From Ignavibacterium sp. (lineage in GTDB: Bacteria; Bacteroidota; Ignavibacteria; Ignavibacteriales; Ignavibacteriaceae): DNA of 64,000 nucleotides. The stretch is taken from contig JAGXRK010000001.1 in assembly GCA_018335755.1 (NCBI GenBank), forward strand, positions 124,001 to 188,000, given 5' to 3'. Position numbers and translations under genes: made by a program. How positions within the stretch are numbered: the stretch's first letter is position 1; each line of letters starts with the position of its first letter. Below, one piece after another: positions 9,100 to 17,679 of this stretch. The notes under the pieces are model-generated. The model was not told where the DNA came from. It worked only from the letters and a program-made list of their open reading frames with translations, and made no database searches.

Positions 9100-9828
9100 A
9101 TGATATCAAGAAGAAATTTCTTAAAAATTGCCGGATTATCAACTGTTGCTGTTGGGGCTGGATTTACAACCGGGAAACTTATCGGTGCAAATAAGTCTGT
9201 TTACTACGCTGTGCACGGATTTATTCCTGTTGATGAACAGATAATCAGTCAGTTAGTTGCTGCTTTTAAGAATAAAGTTAAAAGCAATTCAATTCCTGCC
9301 GTTATTGCCGATTCAAAAATCGGTGAGTTGATCAACAGATTTGATATGCAAAGCAGAAAAAATTCTTTTTCCAACAACGGGAACATAATCTATAGACTGA
9401 AAAGACTTGATAAACAAGTTGATTCCGATATCATTATAAGCGATGATAATAATTCCGTTTTTTCTCTCAACGATCTGAATCATTCATTGACAAGTTTAAG
9501 ATCAGAACTAAAACATAGAAAAGCCGAATTTTTCTTTACAGCAGAATACAAAGAGTCGGATTTACTTTCTTCATTATTCAACTCAAACAAAAAAGAAATT
9601 GTGATTGAGAATGAAAAGGGTTTGGTTGATAGGATTTCTTTAGATAAAAATTATAGCAATATTCTGATTGATGGTCCGCAAGGTAAAACCGGATTAAAAA
9701 TTGAAAACGGAATCGCACAGGTTCATACTTCAAGATGCAGACACGGAATTTGTAAACACTCAATTGCCAGTGCCTCCGGAAATATAATTGCCTGTGCACC
9801 AAATAAAGTCCTTATAAAAGTGGTTTAA
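9100..9828 (+). CDS. Tat-exported NusG domain II protein
   Basis: 242 aa. The N-terminus ISRRNFLKIAGLSTVAVGAGF is a twin-arginine signal, so the protein should be folded with a cofactor or metal before export. The C-terminal 60 residues match the NusG domain II family: ILIDGPQGKTGLKIENG, then C-R-H-G-I-C-K-H and G-N-I-I-A-C-A-P-N. NusG-II proteins are commonly found beside Rnf/ApbE genes, in agreement with this position between rnfA and apbE. The central region (about 35-170) is not recognised. Three conserved cysteines in the C-terminal domain suggest redox or metal binding, which is inference. RBS AGGAG lies 6 nt before the ATG. Confidence 0.8.
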   Translation: MISRRNFLKIAGLSTVAVGAGFTTGKLIGANKSVYYAVHGFIPVDEQIISQLVAAFKNKVKSNSIPAVIADSKIGELINRFDMQSRKNSFSNNGNIIYRLKRLDKQVDSDIIISDDNNSVFSLNDLNHSLTSLRSELKHRKAEFFFTAEYKESDLLSSLFNSNKKEIVIENEKGLVDRISLDKNYSNILIDGPQGKTGLKIENGIAQVHTSRCRHGICKHSIASASGNIIACAPNKVLIKVV

Positions 9829-9831
9829 AGC

Positions 9832-9872
9832 CCTCATCCCAGCCTTCTCCCAAAAGGAGAAGGAGTTGAGGT
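9832..9872. terminator. Hairpin with T-run after the NusG-II gene
   Basis: CCTTCTCC pairs with GGAGAAGG around CAAAA, and the outer CCTCA pairs with TGAGG; six T follow. It looks like a terminator or attenuator between the NusG-II gene and apbE. The arm sequence also resembles a dispersed repeat family. Confidence 0.5.
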
Positions 9873-9887
9873 TTTTTGATTATAAAA

Positions 9888-10922
9888 ATGACTAACATGA
9901 AAAACAATAATTTCCCAAAAGTCCCTTCCCTTAGGGAAGGGGTTTGGGGATGGGCTGTTGGTCTCATTGTTCTTTTTCTTATTGGATTTTTCATTGCACG
10001 TTACACCGGTGATGAAGTTAAAACTTTAAAGCGGACACAAATCCTGCTTGGTACAGTTGTGGAAATTCAGATTCGTAACACCGATGAACAGAAAGCAAAT
10101 GATGCAATCACAAAAGCATTTGTTGAAATAAAAAAAATCGATAATTTGTTTACAACTTATAATGAAGAGAGCCCTGTCTGGAAGATTAATAACAGTGATG
10201 ACTCACTTTTTATAGTTGACGAAGAAATATTCAGTTTGATGGTTTTGTGTGATTCGCTCTGGAGAATTTCTGATGGCAGTTTTGATGTCGCAATTGAATC
10301 TTTAATTCAGGTATGGGGATTTGATGCTAAAACTCCTGAAGTTCCGAATGATGATAAAATTAAATCAGCCTTGAATCAAAGCGGCTGGAAAAACATCAAA
10401 ATGCTAAATGAGAAAAAAATTCATCGCAATCAAAAAGTTGGATTAAACTTCGGAGCAATTGCAAAGGGTTATGCTGTTGATAGATCAATTGAAGTTCTGA
10501 TTCAGTCTGGAATAACGGAAGCATTCGTGAATGCAGGCGGCGAAATTAAAACATTGGGTAATGACTGGATTGCCGGAATTCAGCATCCTCGGGAAATGAA
10601 GGAAATTATCAGTAAGATTAAACTGAACGGAATATCTGTTGCAACAAGCGGTGATTATGAAAATTATTTTGAAAAAGATGGTGTTCGTTATCATCACATA
10701 CTTGACCCGAAATCGGGATATCCGGCAAAAGGAATTCAAAGTGTAACGGTAATCCATAAAAACAACGCTTTTGCTGATGGGCTCACAACAGCAGTTTTTG
10801 TAATGGGAAAAACAAAAGGACTTGAATTAATTGAAAATCTTAAAGATACTGACGCAATGATAATCAATGATGAAGGAAAGATATTTTATTCATCAGGTTT
10901 TGAGAAGTTCTTAACTAATTGA
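9888..10922 (+). CDS. apbE: FAD:protein FMN transferase
   Basis: ApbE attaches FMN from FAD to threonines of target proteins, here most likely RnfD and RnfG. Family motifs are present: LNFGAIAKGYAVD, NAGGEIKTLG, ATSGDYENYF, HHILDPKSGYPAKG and ADGLTTAVFVMG. A single hydrophobic segment (GLIVLFLIGFFIA) anchors it at the membrane without a lipobox, unlike many lipoprotein ApbEs. The start is uncertain: candidate ATGs at 9888 and 9897, with a TTG at 9876. The stretch just before the anchor (VPSLREGVWGW) is encoded by a palindromic repeat (9922-9941), so the N-terminus has been remodelled. About 344 aa. Confidence 0.9.
   Translation: MTNMKNNNFPKVPSLREGVWGWAVGLIVLFLIGFFIARYTGDEVKTLKRTQILLGTVVEIQIRNTDEQKANDAITKAFVEIKKIDNLFTTYNEESPVWKINNSDDSLFIVDEEIFSLMVLCDSLWRISDGSFDVAIESLIQVWGFDAKTPEVPNDDKIKSALNQSGWKNIKMLNEKKIHRNQKVGLNFGAIAKGYAVDRSIEVLIQSGITEAFVNAGGEIKTLGNDWIAGIQHPREMKEIISKIKLNGISVATSGDYENYFEKDGVRYHHILDPKSGYPAKGIQSVTVIHKNNAFADGLTTAVFVMGKTKGLELIENLKDTDAMIINDEGKIFYSSGFEKFLTN
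9922..9941. repeat. Palindrome within the apbE N-terminal coding region
   Basis: CCCTTCCCT is followed immediately by AGGGAAGG. The surrounding TCCCTTCCC...GGGGATGGGCTG resembles a dispersed repeat class and is translated as PSLREGVWGWAV. Confidence 0.6.
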
Positions 10923-10936
10923 AAGATGTGGTAATA

Positions 10937-10992
10937 CTGAACTTGATTCAGCATCTCGGATTATACTGAAGATCCCGAAACAGGTTCGGGAT
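10937..10992. repeat. Two palindromes between apbE and rnfB
   Basis: CTGAA-CTTGA-TTCAG (10937-10951) and ATCCCGAA-ACAGG-TTCGGGAT (10972-10992). The second core, CCCGAA...TTCGGG, recurs near 42130-42147 and, in variant form, inside the MITE copy at 30420. Confidence 0.7.
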
Positions 10993-11018
10993 GAATTTAA
11001 AGAAATAAGGAAACTATT

Positions 11019-11873
11019 ATGGATATAACAATAATTATAGCTATTGCCACCATGGGTGGATTAGGTTTTATTTTTGCAGGTGCTCTTGCAGTTGCAGATA
11101 AAAAATTACGGGTTGTAGAAGATCCTAAAATTGCAGAGATAAATGATGTTCTGCCCAATGCAAACTGTGGAGCTTGCGGATTAGCAGGCTGCTACGACTT
11201 TGCTACAAATGTTGTAGATGGCAAAGTTAAAATTAACGGTTGTCCTGTTGGCGGACAGGATGTCGTAGACGATATAGCACGTATAATGGGAATGGAAAGC
11301 AGTGACAGTATTAAGCTTGTCGCCAGAATTTTATGTCACGGTGGAAATGCTGAAGCTGTAATGAAAGAAGGAGCAGAATATCATGGTCCTCAAGGATGCT
11401 CTGTTCAAACTATTGTTGCAGGCGGTCAAAAGATGTGTCTATACGGATGTCTTGGCGGCGGAGAATGTGTTGATGCGTGTCAGTTCGGTGCAATATTTAT
11501 GAATGAAAACGGATTACCTGTAGTAGCAGAGGAACTCTGCACCGGATGCGGTCAATGTGTTGAAGCCTGTCCGCGCGGAATAATTGAAATTCATCCTGAT
11601 GACAGAGAGTTATTTGTATTTTGTAAGAATCATGACGATCCAAAACGTGCAAAGGAAGTTTGTAACGTTGCCTGCTTCGGATGCGGCATCTGTGCCCGTA
11701 AATCTGACGGCGGAATTGAGATGAGAGATTTCTTACCGGAAATTAATTATGACAAGCTTGATCTCAGCAAAATTCCAATTGACAAATGTAAAACCGGTGC
11801 AATAAGATTTGTTCATCCTGAAAAAGCTGCTGAGTTACTAAAACAGGAAGACATAGAAGTAAAAGTAAATTAA
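11019..11873 (+). CDS. rnfB: Rnf electron transport complex subunit B (ferredoxin-type)
   Basis: Iron-sulfur subunit that takes electrons from ferredoxin. One N-terminal transmembrane helix is followed by the conserved ANCGACGLAGC motif (C50, C53, C58, plus the Cys in NGCPVGG), then cysteine-rich ferredoxin motifs, including CLGGGECVDAC, CTGCGQCVEACP and CFGCGICARKS. Length 284 aa. It is separated from rnfA by the NusG-II and apbE genes, while in many genomes rnfB is adjacent to the other subunits. RBS AAGGAAA lies 8 nt before the ATG. Confidence 0.92.
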   Translation: MDITIIIAIATMGGLGFIFAGALAVADKKLRVVEDPKIAEINDVLPNANCGACGLAGCYDFATNVVDGKVKINGCPVGGQDVVDDIARIMGMESSDSIKLVARILCHGGNAEAVMKEGAEYHGPQGCSVQTIVAGGQKMCLYGCLGGGECVDACQFGAIFMNENGLPVVAEELCTGCGQCVEACPRGIIEIHPDDRELFVFCKNHDDPKRAKEVCNVACFGCGICARKSDGGIEMRDFLPEINYDKLDLSKIPIDKCKTGAIRFVHPEKAAELLKQEDIEVKVN

Positions 11874-11936
11874 TAAAATCATTCTGGTCATGACTAATTC
11901 AAATTAAGGGTTGGTTCAGAATTATATAATATTAAG

Positions 11937-11957
11937 ATCCTGAAATAAATTCAGGAT
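11937..11957. repeat. Palindrome between rnfB and the RseC-like gene
   Basis: ATCCTGAA and TTCAGGAT flank a five-base spacer. Same general family as the apbE-rnfB palindromes; the preceding CATTCTGGTCATGAC is a degraded end of the TGTCATTC class. Confidence 0.6.
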
Positions 11958-11968
11958 GAATAAAGAGA

Positions 11969-12406
11969 ATGTACAAAGAAGAACTCTACGAAGAAGGAAT
12001 AGTTAAAGAAGCAAAAGACGGAATTGCTGTTATAAACATTCATGATTCAGATAATTGTCACGAGTGCACTGCAAAAATTTATTGCAAGCTTGGTAATTCT
12101 GAAGGAAGAAGCTTAACTGTACGTGATCCTTACGGAGTGCATCCGGGAGATAAAGTCCGCGTTGTTATCAAAGGCAGTAAAATTCTTTCTGCTTCATTTT
12201 TTCTGTATGGGATACCACTAATATTATTGCTGGCTGGTATATTTATCGGGTTTGAAATATTTAATGAAAATAAAGAATTTTATTCATCACTTTTTGCAAT
12301 CAGTTTAGTTTCTGTTTATGCCCTCTATATGTTCTTATTCCCTAAAAAGGAAAAGTTAAATTCTTATCCTGAAATTATTTTTGTAAGCTCACCTTTAAAA
12401 TCTTAA
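11969..12406 (+). CDS. RseC/MucC-like membrane protein
   Basis: 145 aa with an N-terminal soluble part carrying C-x2-C and a further Cys (NCHECTAKIYCKLG) followed by two transmembrane helices (SASFFLYGIPLILLLAGIFIGF and SLFAISLVSVYALYMFLF). This matches the RseC/MucC family, which in E. coli belongs to the SoxR-reducing system together with the Rnf homologue Rsx. Its place immediately after rnfB supports that grouping. The function is probably Rnf assembly or electron delivery, but that is inference. Confidence 0.78.
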   Translation: MYKEELYEEGIVKEAKDGIAVINIHDSDNCHECTAKIYCKLGNSEGRSLTVRDPYGVHPGDKVRVVIKGSKILSASFFLYGIPLILLLAGIFIGFEIFNENKEFYSSLFAISLVSVYALYMFLFPKKEKLNSYPEIIFVSSPLKS

Positions 12407-12502
12407 TCCTTATATATTTGAATTGTTTACCGTTTGACTAACACTTGACTTAGATAAAAAATTAACTTATTTTTTAATCAGATAATGTTATCTGATTTAT
12501 AA

Positions 12503-12892
12503 ATGTTCAAAAGTTACTTTACATTTTTCTTAATTATCCTCTATTTATTCTCAGGGAATGCCTCATTAGTATATCTGGCAGGACACAAAATAAATTTGAC
12601 ATACATCATTCAGAATTTATGTGTTGAAAAGGATAAAGAAGAAAATATGTGCGGAGGATCCTGTCAGCTAAAAGAGAAATTTGAAAAATCAGATAAAGAA
12701 AATGATGAAAAGGGCACAGAAAATATTTTATTGCTTTCTTTTATTTTGAGTCTTCACGTTTCGAATAAAAATCATTCTGACTTAAAACTGTTTGATCAAA
12801 AAATAATTTATAACAATTTTGAAATTTTTAGCCCAATAAAAAAAGAAAGCTTGCCAGATACTCCCCCGCCAAGGTTATTACTCCCTACTTAA
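12503..12892 (+). CDS. Small Cys-motif membrane protein upstream of a copper-type receptor
   Basis: 129 aa with an N-terminal hydrophobic segment, then NLC(40)VEKDKEENMC(50)GGSC(54)QL, a C-x9-C-x3-C arrangement followed by a charged stretch and a second hydrophobic segment, ending in PPPRLLLP. Similar small proteins with a C-x-N/K-x-K...C-x-G-x-C-x-L motif are found next to TonB receptors in Bacteroidota. Metal (probably copper) handling is suggested by the cysteines and by the next gene, 38 bp away, but no enzymatic role is evident. Confidence 0.6.
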   Translation: MFKSYFTFFLIILYLFSGNASLVYLAGHKINLTYIIQNLCVEKDKEENMCGGSCQLKEKFEKSDKENDEKGTENILLLSFILSLHVSNKNHSDLKLFDQKIIYNNFEIFSPIKKESLPDTPPPRLLLPT

Positions 12893-12930
12893 AAATCAAA
12901 TTACCTAAATAATTAAGGAGTAAAAAACAA

Positions 12931-14790
12931 ATGAAATTATTTTTTATTCTGTGTTTTATTCTTCCGTTGCTATGGATTGTAAACATTTTTGCACAGGACA
13001 CTCTTCGCTCCTACCAGTTAGCACCGGTTGAAATAGTAGCAAAGAAAAATATTTCTATTATTGATAAAAATTCTTACGGTACTGATTATAACAGTTCACT
13101 GTTTGACAAGAATGGTTATAATCTTGTAAGAAGAGGATCAAACTTTACGCAGGATCTTTATGTAGAAGGATTTAACCGAAGTGACATTAAAGTATTGATA
13201 GATGGAGAGCAATATCACAATGCTTGTCCAAACAGAATGGATGCTCCTGCTATTCGATTGAATCCTCTTGAGATGCAGTCTGTTGATCTCTCAAAGTCCG
13301 GCAGTTTAATAAATTCTGGGTTATATGGAAAAGTGGAATATCATCGTTCGGAAATAGATGAGCAAATACAACTTAAGACTTTAATAAACGGAGCTGCCGG
13401 AGCTCAGAAAGATTTTGATGTAGCTGCCATTATTGAGGGATATAAAACTAATCTGTCGTTAAGATATTCAAGGGGATTACCTTACGAAAATGGTGATGGC
13501 AAAAGATTTACTGATTTATATAACTATAAAGATAATTTTAAGTATAAATACGGAAGTATAGGATTGCGCCATGAAGGTAAAAACTATAAAATGGGAGCTT
13601 CATTCACGCTTAGTGAAGATATATCTTTTCCATTTCTTATGATGGATGAGATTTACAGCAGAGTGTATAGCGCATTCTTTGATCTATATGGTAATAAATT
13701 GTATTTCAACTATACCGATCATCTTATGGACAATACTTTACGGAAGTCTAATATGCTTATGATGACCGATACAAAAAACCTAACAGTTGGACTGACCGGA
13801 AGTTTTTATGAAGTAATTTACCGCAGATGGGATGCCGATAATATAATTGAGAACCCTGCAATGAACATCCGTTTGTCAAATCATCTTATGCCTGAAATTA
13901 ATCTGCTGGCAGCAACCGGCACCCACAGATTTAATATCGCGTTTCTAACATTATTTATCAAGGGCGGTCTTCAATATTATGGTATGGGAGATATCTCCCG
14001 GCTTGATATTTACAAAACTCTTTATAGTGCTTCTGAAGACAGCAGAATTTTCTTCAACGGCGGAATAAATCTATTTTATTCAGGAGAGTTAACAAACGAT
14101 ATTATTTTTTCTGTATCAGCTGAAGCTGTGTCAGAAGCTCCCGAGGCAGAACAACTTTTTATTGCTGTAGAAAGACCGATGTCTAATCCGAACTGGTTTG
14201 GTAACCCCACATTAAAACAGCCAGTCAGAATGGGCTTACGCTCCATATTTGATTATAGTTTCGTACGAATAGAGAGCTTTGTAAATTACACTTATAATTA
14301 TGTTAATATTGAAAAGAAAAATATTGGTGCAAAAGGAGTAATGACTTACGATAACATTAATGCAGCTATTATGGGTGTAAATTTAATGTTCACATACAAA
14401 TTCTTAGAAACAAATTTATCCTACCTTTATGGTGAAAACTTAACTAATCCGGGTGCTCTAGCTGAAATAGCACCGTTCGCTGTTACATCAAAAATTAATT
14501 TGCCGGAAATTTACAATTTCAGTTTTTCAATAATCCACCGATATGAAAACTCTCAAAAAAGAATTGATACTGAGTTGAATGAATTTCCATCTTCTGCCTG
14601 GAATACCATAAGCCTGGGTGTTCGTTATCAAATTTCTGATTTTGTTCTTAATCTTGAAGCTGAAAATCTTTTGAATCATAATTATTCCAGATTTCTATCA
14701 TACTCAAGAAATCCTTTTTCTGCAGGGACTAAGGTATTTGATCCTGGCAGAACCTTCCGGCTTTCTTTATACTACAACAAGCTTTTTTAA
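12931..14790 (+). CDS. TonB-dependent receptor, copper (OprC/NosA) type
   Basis: 619 aa with signal peptide, a short plug (residues about 30-150) and a beta-barrel ending in an aromatic C-terminus (FRLSLYYNKLF). The plug contains VLIDGEQYHNACPNRMDAPA: C99-x3-M103 corresponds to the CxxxM half of the copper site of OprC. The barrel offers two HLM motifs (H264/M266 and H318/M320); the second lies where OprC has its HxM half. No carboxypeptidase-like N-terminal domain. AAGGAG RBS 8 nt before the ATG. Predicted job: import of copper for a cuproenzyme; the substrate is inferred from the motif. Confidence 0.82.
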   Translation: MKLFFILCFILPLLWIVNIFAQDTLRSYQLAPVEIVAKKNISIIDKNSYGTDYNSSLFDKNGYNLVRRGSNFTQDLYVEGFNRSDIKVLIDGEQYHNACPNRMDAPAIRLNPLEMQSVDLSKSGSLINSGLYGKVEYHRSEIDEQIQLKTLINGAAGAQKDFDVAAIIEGYKTNLSLRYSRGLPYENGDGKRFTDLYNYKDNFKYKYGSIGLRHEGKNYKMGASFTLSEDISFPFLMMDEIYSRVYSAFFDLYGNKLYFNYTDHLMDNTLRKSNMLMMTDTKNLTVGLTGSFYEVIYRRWDADNIIENPAMNIRLSNHLMPEINLLAATGTHRFNIAFLTLFIKGGLQYYGMGDISRLDIYKTLYSASEDSRIFFNGGINLFYSGELTNDIIFSVSAEAVSEAPEAEQLFIAVERPMSNPNWFGNPTLKQPVRMGLRSIFDYSFVRIESFVNYTYNYVNIEKKNIGAKGVMTYDNINAAIMGVNLMFTYKFLETNLSYLYGENLTNPGALAEIAPFAVTSKINLPEIYNFSFSIIHRYENSQKRIDTELNEFPSSAWNTISLGVRYQISDFVLNLEAENLLNHNYSRFLSYSRNPFSAGTKVFDPGRTFRLSLYYNKLF

Positions 14791-14813
14791 TTCAAAGCTA
14801 TAATAATTCATTA

Positions 14814-14854
14814 TTGAAGTCATACGGTTTACTAGTAAATCAGTGTGACTTCAA
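14814..14854. terminator. Stem-loop after the copper-type receptor
   Basis: TTGAAGTCA pairs with TGACTTCAA, and the loop contains the perfect palindrome TTTACTAGTAAA. It has no immediate T-run, so it may be a 3'-end stabiliser rather than a simple terminator. The rest of the 177-bp gap is AT-rich with no feature seen. Confidence 0.45.
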
Positions 14855-14967
14855 TTCATTTACATTAAATTGTGTGAATTGTATTTATTAATAGCTGTTA
14901 AGAAAATAAGGTTGACGGTTTTAATAGATTTATATAAATTTTAATAACAATAAATTTTGAGAATGAA

Positions 14968-15360
14968 ATGAATATCATCAGGAAATTTCTCGGTCCCAAA
15001 TCCAAGTATGATAAGAGTATTCCATATACCTACATAGCAAAAGTCGGGATGATTGAAAATGATGAAGAGCTTGCTCACCACTACTTTTCAGACACTATTT
15101 GCGGATTGATTGAATATCTTGAGGAAAATAAAATCTCTCCTGCTGAAGTTAAATTATTCGGATGCTATCTAAAAAAAGAAATACCTATCGACATATCTTT
15201 TTGTATTGATAAAGAAGGAGAATGGCTGAAGCGTCCGGAGATCTGTCATTCATTGGAAACTCATTATGCTAAAACGTTTGAGGAACAATATAAAGGACAC
15301 GTTGAACTTGGCAATTGTTCTTATGATGACAGAGAACGTGAAGCGGTTGGACCCTACTAA
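14968..15360 (+). CDS. Conserved hypothetical protein (130 aa)
   Basis: I do not recognise a named domain. It is a soluble acidic protein with NDEELAHHYFSDTICGLIEYLEEN, a later LFGCYLKKEIPIDIS, and a C-terminal GNCSYDDREREAVGPY; four cysteines and a His-His pair might bind metal. Coding is supported by clean codon use, a start ATG after GAGAATGAA, and collinear neighbours. It is the first of three small plus-strand genes before rpoD. Confidence 0.6.
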   Translation: MNIIRKFLGPKSKYDKSIPYTYIAKVGMIENDEELAHHYFSDTICGLIEYLEENKISPAEVKLFGCYLKKEIPIDISFCIDKEGEWLKRPEICHSLETHYAKTFEEQYKGHVELGNCSYDDREREAVGPY

Positions 15361-15390
15361 ATAACTCAATACTTATAGGCATTGAATAAT

Positions 15391-15807
15391 ATGGCTGAAA
15401 ACAAAACAAAGCAAACAAAGGCAAGTGTTGAGAAGTTTATTGATAGTGTTAAGGATAAAAGTATCCGTAAGGACTGTTTAACACTTGTAAAACTGATGAA
15501 AGATGTTACTAAAGAGGAACCTAAGATGTGGGGTAAAAGTATGGTGGGCTTTGGAAATTATCATTATAAATATGAAAGCGGGCGTGAAGGAGATTTTTTC
15601 TTAACAGGTTTCTCCCCAAGAAAACAAAATCTTACAATTTACATTATGTCCGGATTCAAGAATCATGAAGCATTAATTAAAAAACTGGGCAATTATAAAA
15701 CCAGTGTCTCCTGCTTATATGTAAAAAGTCTTGATGATATTGACATTAATAATTTGAAAAAACTTGTTGCAGAGTCTGTCCGATTTATGAAAAAGTTATA
15801 TCCCTGA
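15391..15807 (+). CDS. DUF1801 family protein
   Basis: 138 aa. The central MWGKSMVGFGNYHYKYESGREGDFFLTGFSPRKQNLTIYIM and the end SVRFMKKLYP are typical of DUF1801, a YdhG-like fold found in many bacteria with no settled biochemistry. The ATG at 15391 is preferred to the in-frame TTG at 15382. It lies 30 bp after the preceding gene. Confidence 0.85.
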   Translation: MAENKTKQTKASVEKFIDSVKDKSIRKDCLTLVKLMKDVTKEEPKMWGKSMVGFGNYHYKYESGREGDFFLTGFSPRKQNLTIYIMSGFKNHEALIKKLGNYKTSVSCLYVKSLDDIDINNLKKLVAESVRFMKKLYP

Positions 15808-15825
15808 TTATACCGCACTGATAAA

Positions 15826-16695
15826 ATGAAAAAAGCTGCCTTCCTGACAATGGAAGATCTCACTGGATTTGAATGCTATGATGATCTTCTTATTAAACCA
15901 CTAAATCATTTGGGCTGGTCTGTTGAAAACATACCCTGGCAAAAAAAGGATATTGACTGGAACAACTTTAATGCCGTAATAGTGCGATCAACGTGGGATT
16001 ATCAATCTGATCCCGAAAACTTTCTGAAGGTTTTAAACAGGATTGATGAATCCTCAGCTCGACTTGAAAACAGTTTATCCATCCTCAAATGGAATATGAA
16101 TAAGAATTATCTTCGTGATCTTGAAAACAAAGGAATTAAAATTGTGGATACAATTTGGGAAAAATCTTTTAGACCTGAAAAGACAGATGATTACTTTAAT
16201 AAACTGAAGACTGAAGAAATAATTATTAAACCCAATATAAGCGGTAATGCTGATAATACTTTCCGCATTAAAAGAATTGAGATAAATCTATTTAATGCCG
16301 AGCTTAAAAAAATATTTGCTAATCGAGATTTTATGGTTCAGCCATTCAATAATAACATTATTACTGAGGGAGAGTATTCTCATTTTTATTTCGGGGGGAA
16401 ATACAGCCATTCAATTTTGAAAACTCCCAAAGAAAATGATTTTCGCGTGCAGGAGGAGCACGGTGGAATTATCAACTCTGTTGAACCAAACGCAGATCAA
16501 ATTACTGCTGCTGAAAATATACTTAGCAAAATAAAACCATTACCGCTGTACGCCAGGATTGATTTTGTAAGAACTGCAGGTAATAGCTTTGCTCTTATGG
16601 AACTAGAACTTATTGAGCCCTCGCTATATTTTAATATGGATAAAGAATCTCCCGCAAGATTTGCTGAAATATTTAATGAATGGATGAAATCCTGA
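15826..16695 (+). CDS. ATP-grasp domain protein, RimK/glutathione-synthetase-like
   Basis: 289 aa. The N-terminal part has an AVIVRSTWDYQSDPENFLKVL block typical of a family of ATP-grasp proteins annotated as glutathione-synthetase-like; the middle contains IIIKPNISGNADNTFRI (nucleotide-binding lysine) and the end ARIDFVRTAGNSFALMELELIEPSLYF provides metal ligands (E-x-E). ATP-grasp enzymes form amide bonds from a carboxylate and an amine. The substrate cannot be read from the sequence. It is 19 bp downstream of the DUF1801 gene. Confidence 0.78.
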   Translation: MKKAAFLTMEDLTGFECYDDLLIKPLNHLGWSVENIPWQKKDIDWNNFNAVIVRSTWDYQSDPENFLKVLNRIDESSARLENSLSILKWNMNKNYLRDLENKGIKIVDTIWEKSFRPEKTDDYFNKLKTEEIIIKPNISGNADNTFRIKRIEINLFNAELKKIFANRDFMVQPFNNNIITEGEYSHFYFGGKYSHSILKTPKENDFRVQEEHGGIINSVEPNADQITAAENILSKIKPLPLYARIDFVRTAGNSFALMELELIEPSLYFNMDKESPARFAEIFNEWMKS

Positions 16696-16716
16696 AATGT
16701 TTTATGGAGTAAACTC

Positions 16717-16744
16717 AAAAAAAAGCCCCGGCTTGCGGGGCTTT
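16717..16744 (-). terminator. Terminator of rpoD
   Basis: On the minus strand AAAGCCCCG-CAAGC-CGGGGCTTT is followed by a T-run. The stem is nine perfect pairs. It can act for the converging ATP-grasp gene too, but the T-run favours rpoD. Confidence 0.85.
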
Positions 16745-16750
16745 AATAAT

Positions 16751-17611
16751 TTATCCAAGATATGCTTTAAGTTTTGTGCTTCGCTTCGACTGTCGAAGAT
16801 TTCTTAGAGCTTTCTCTTTTATTTGTCTTACTCTTTCTCTGGTAAGATTGAATCTTTCACCAATTTCTTCCAAAGTAGCAGAATGATCGCCTTCAATTCC
16901 GAAGTACAGTTTAATCACCTCAGCTTCTCTTTCAGAAAGAGTTGAAAGAACATTAGAAACTTCTTTTCTCAGAGATTCTGTCATAAGAGTATTATCAGGA
17001 AGTGGTTGTTCATCGTTCGGAAGAATATCCACCAGGGAATTCTTTCCGTCATCACCTTCCTTTAATGGTGCATCCATTGATACCTGACGACCGGCAATCT
17101 GAAGTGCATATGCAACTTCATCTGCAGTCATATCAAGCATTTGTGCCAACTCATCGGTGGTTGGTTTTCTTTCATACTCTTGTTCAAGATCCCTGTAAGC
17201 TTTGCTGATCTTTGTCAGGTTACCGACTCTATTTAATGGTAGTCGAACCACTCTTGACTGATCTGCAATAGCCTGCATAATAGATTGTCTTACCCACCAA
17301 ACGGCGTAAGAAATGAATTTAAATCCTCTGGTTTCATCAAACCTTTCAGCGGCTTTAATCAAGCCGATATTACCCTCATTAATGAGGTCACCTAAAGACA
17401 AACCCTGGTTCTGGAATTGTTTAGCTACGCTGACAACAAACCTAAGGTTGGCTTTAATCAATTGTTCCTGGGCAAGCCTGTCGCCCTTTTTTATTTTAAT
17501 GGCAAGATCAATCTCCTGCTCCGGGGTTAAGAGACTTACCTTACCAATTTCCTGCAAATACTGATCGAGGGATTTGCTTTCCCTGTTAGTAAATTGCTTG
17601 GTGATCTTCAA
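16751..17611 (-). CDS. rpoD: Primary RNA polymerase sigma factor (Bacteroidetes type)
   Basis: 286 aa, the short primary sigma of Bacteroidota, lacking a long N-terminal region 1.1. Regions in order: 1.2 ([20 protein letters not shown]), 2 ([38 protein letters not shown]...[10 protein letters not shown]), 3 ([11 protein letters not shown]) and 4 ([27 protein letters not shown]). The start is TTG at 17611: an in-frame stop lies two codons upstream, and AAGGAG is 9 nt before it. This class recognises the TTTG / TAnnTTTG promoter. An 18-bp palindrome lies in the leader. Confidence 0.95.
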   Translation of the reverse strand: MKITKQFTNRESKSLDQYLQEIGKVSLLTPEQEIDLAIKIKKGDRLAQEQLIKANLRFVVSVAKQFQNQGLSLGDLINEGNIGLIKAAERFDETRGFKFISYAVWWVRQSIMQAIADQSRVVRLPLNRVGNLTKISKAYRDLEQEYERKPTTDELAQMLDMTADEVAYALQIAGRQVSMDAPLKEGDDGKNSLVDILPNDEQPLPDNTLMTESLRKEVSNVLSTLSEREAEVIKLYFGIEGDHSATLEEIGERFNLTRERVRQIKEKALRNLRQSKRSTKLKAYLG

Positions 17612-17632
17612 ATTAAATCACTCCTTTTTTGT

Positions 17633-17650
17633 TAAATAACGCGTTATTTA
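17633..17650. promoter_or_regulatory. Perfect 18-bp palindrome in the rpoD leader
   Basis: TAAATAACGCGTTATTTA reads the same on both strands and lies between the proposed promoter and the RBS of rpoD. It could bind a dimeric regulator or form a small hairpin. Confidence 0.5.
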
Positions 17651-17671
17651 GTTTTCCGGAATAGAAACTTG

Positions 17672-17679
17672 CAAATATA
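17672..17679 (-). promoter_or_regulatory. Proposed rpoD promoter -7 element
   Basis: On the minus strand TATATTTG matches the Bacteroidetes -7 consensus TAnnTTTG, about 60 bp before the TTG start. The same octamer is upstream of valS and hipB. Confidence 0.5.
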
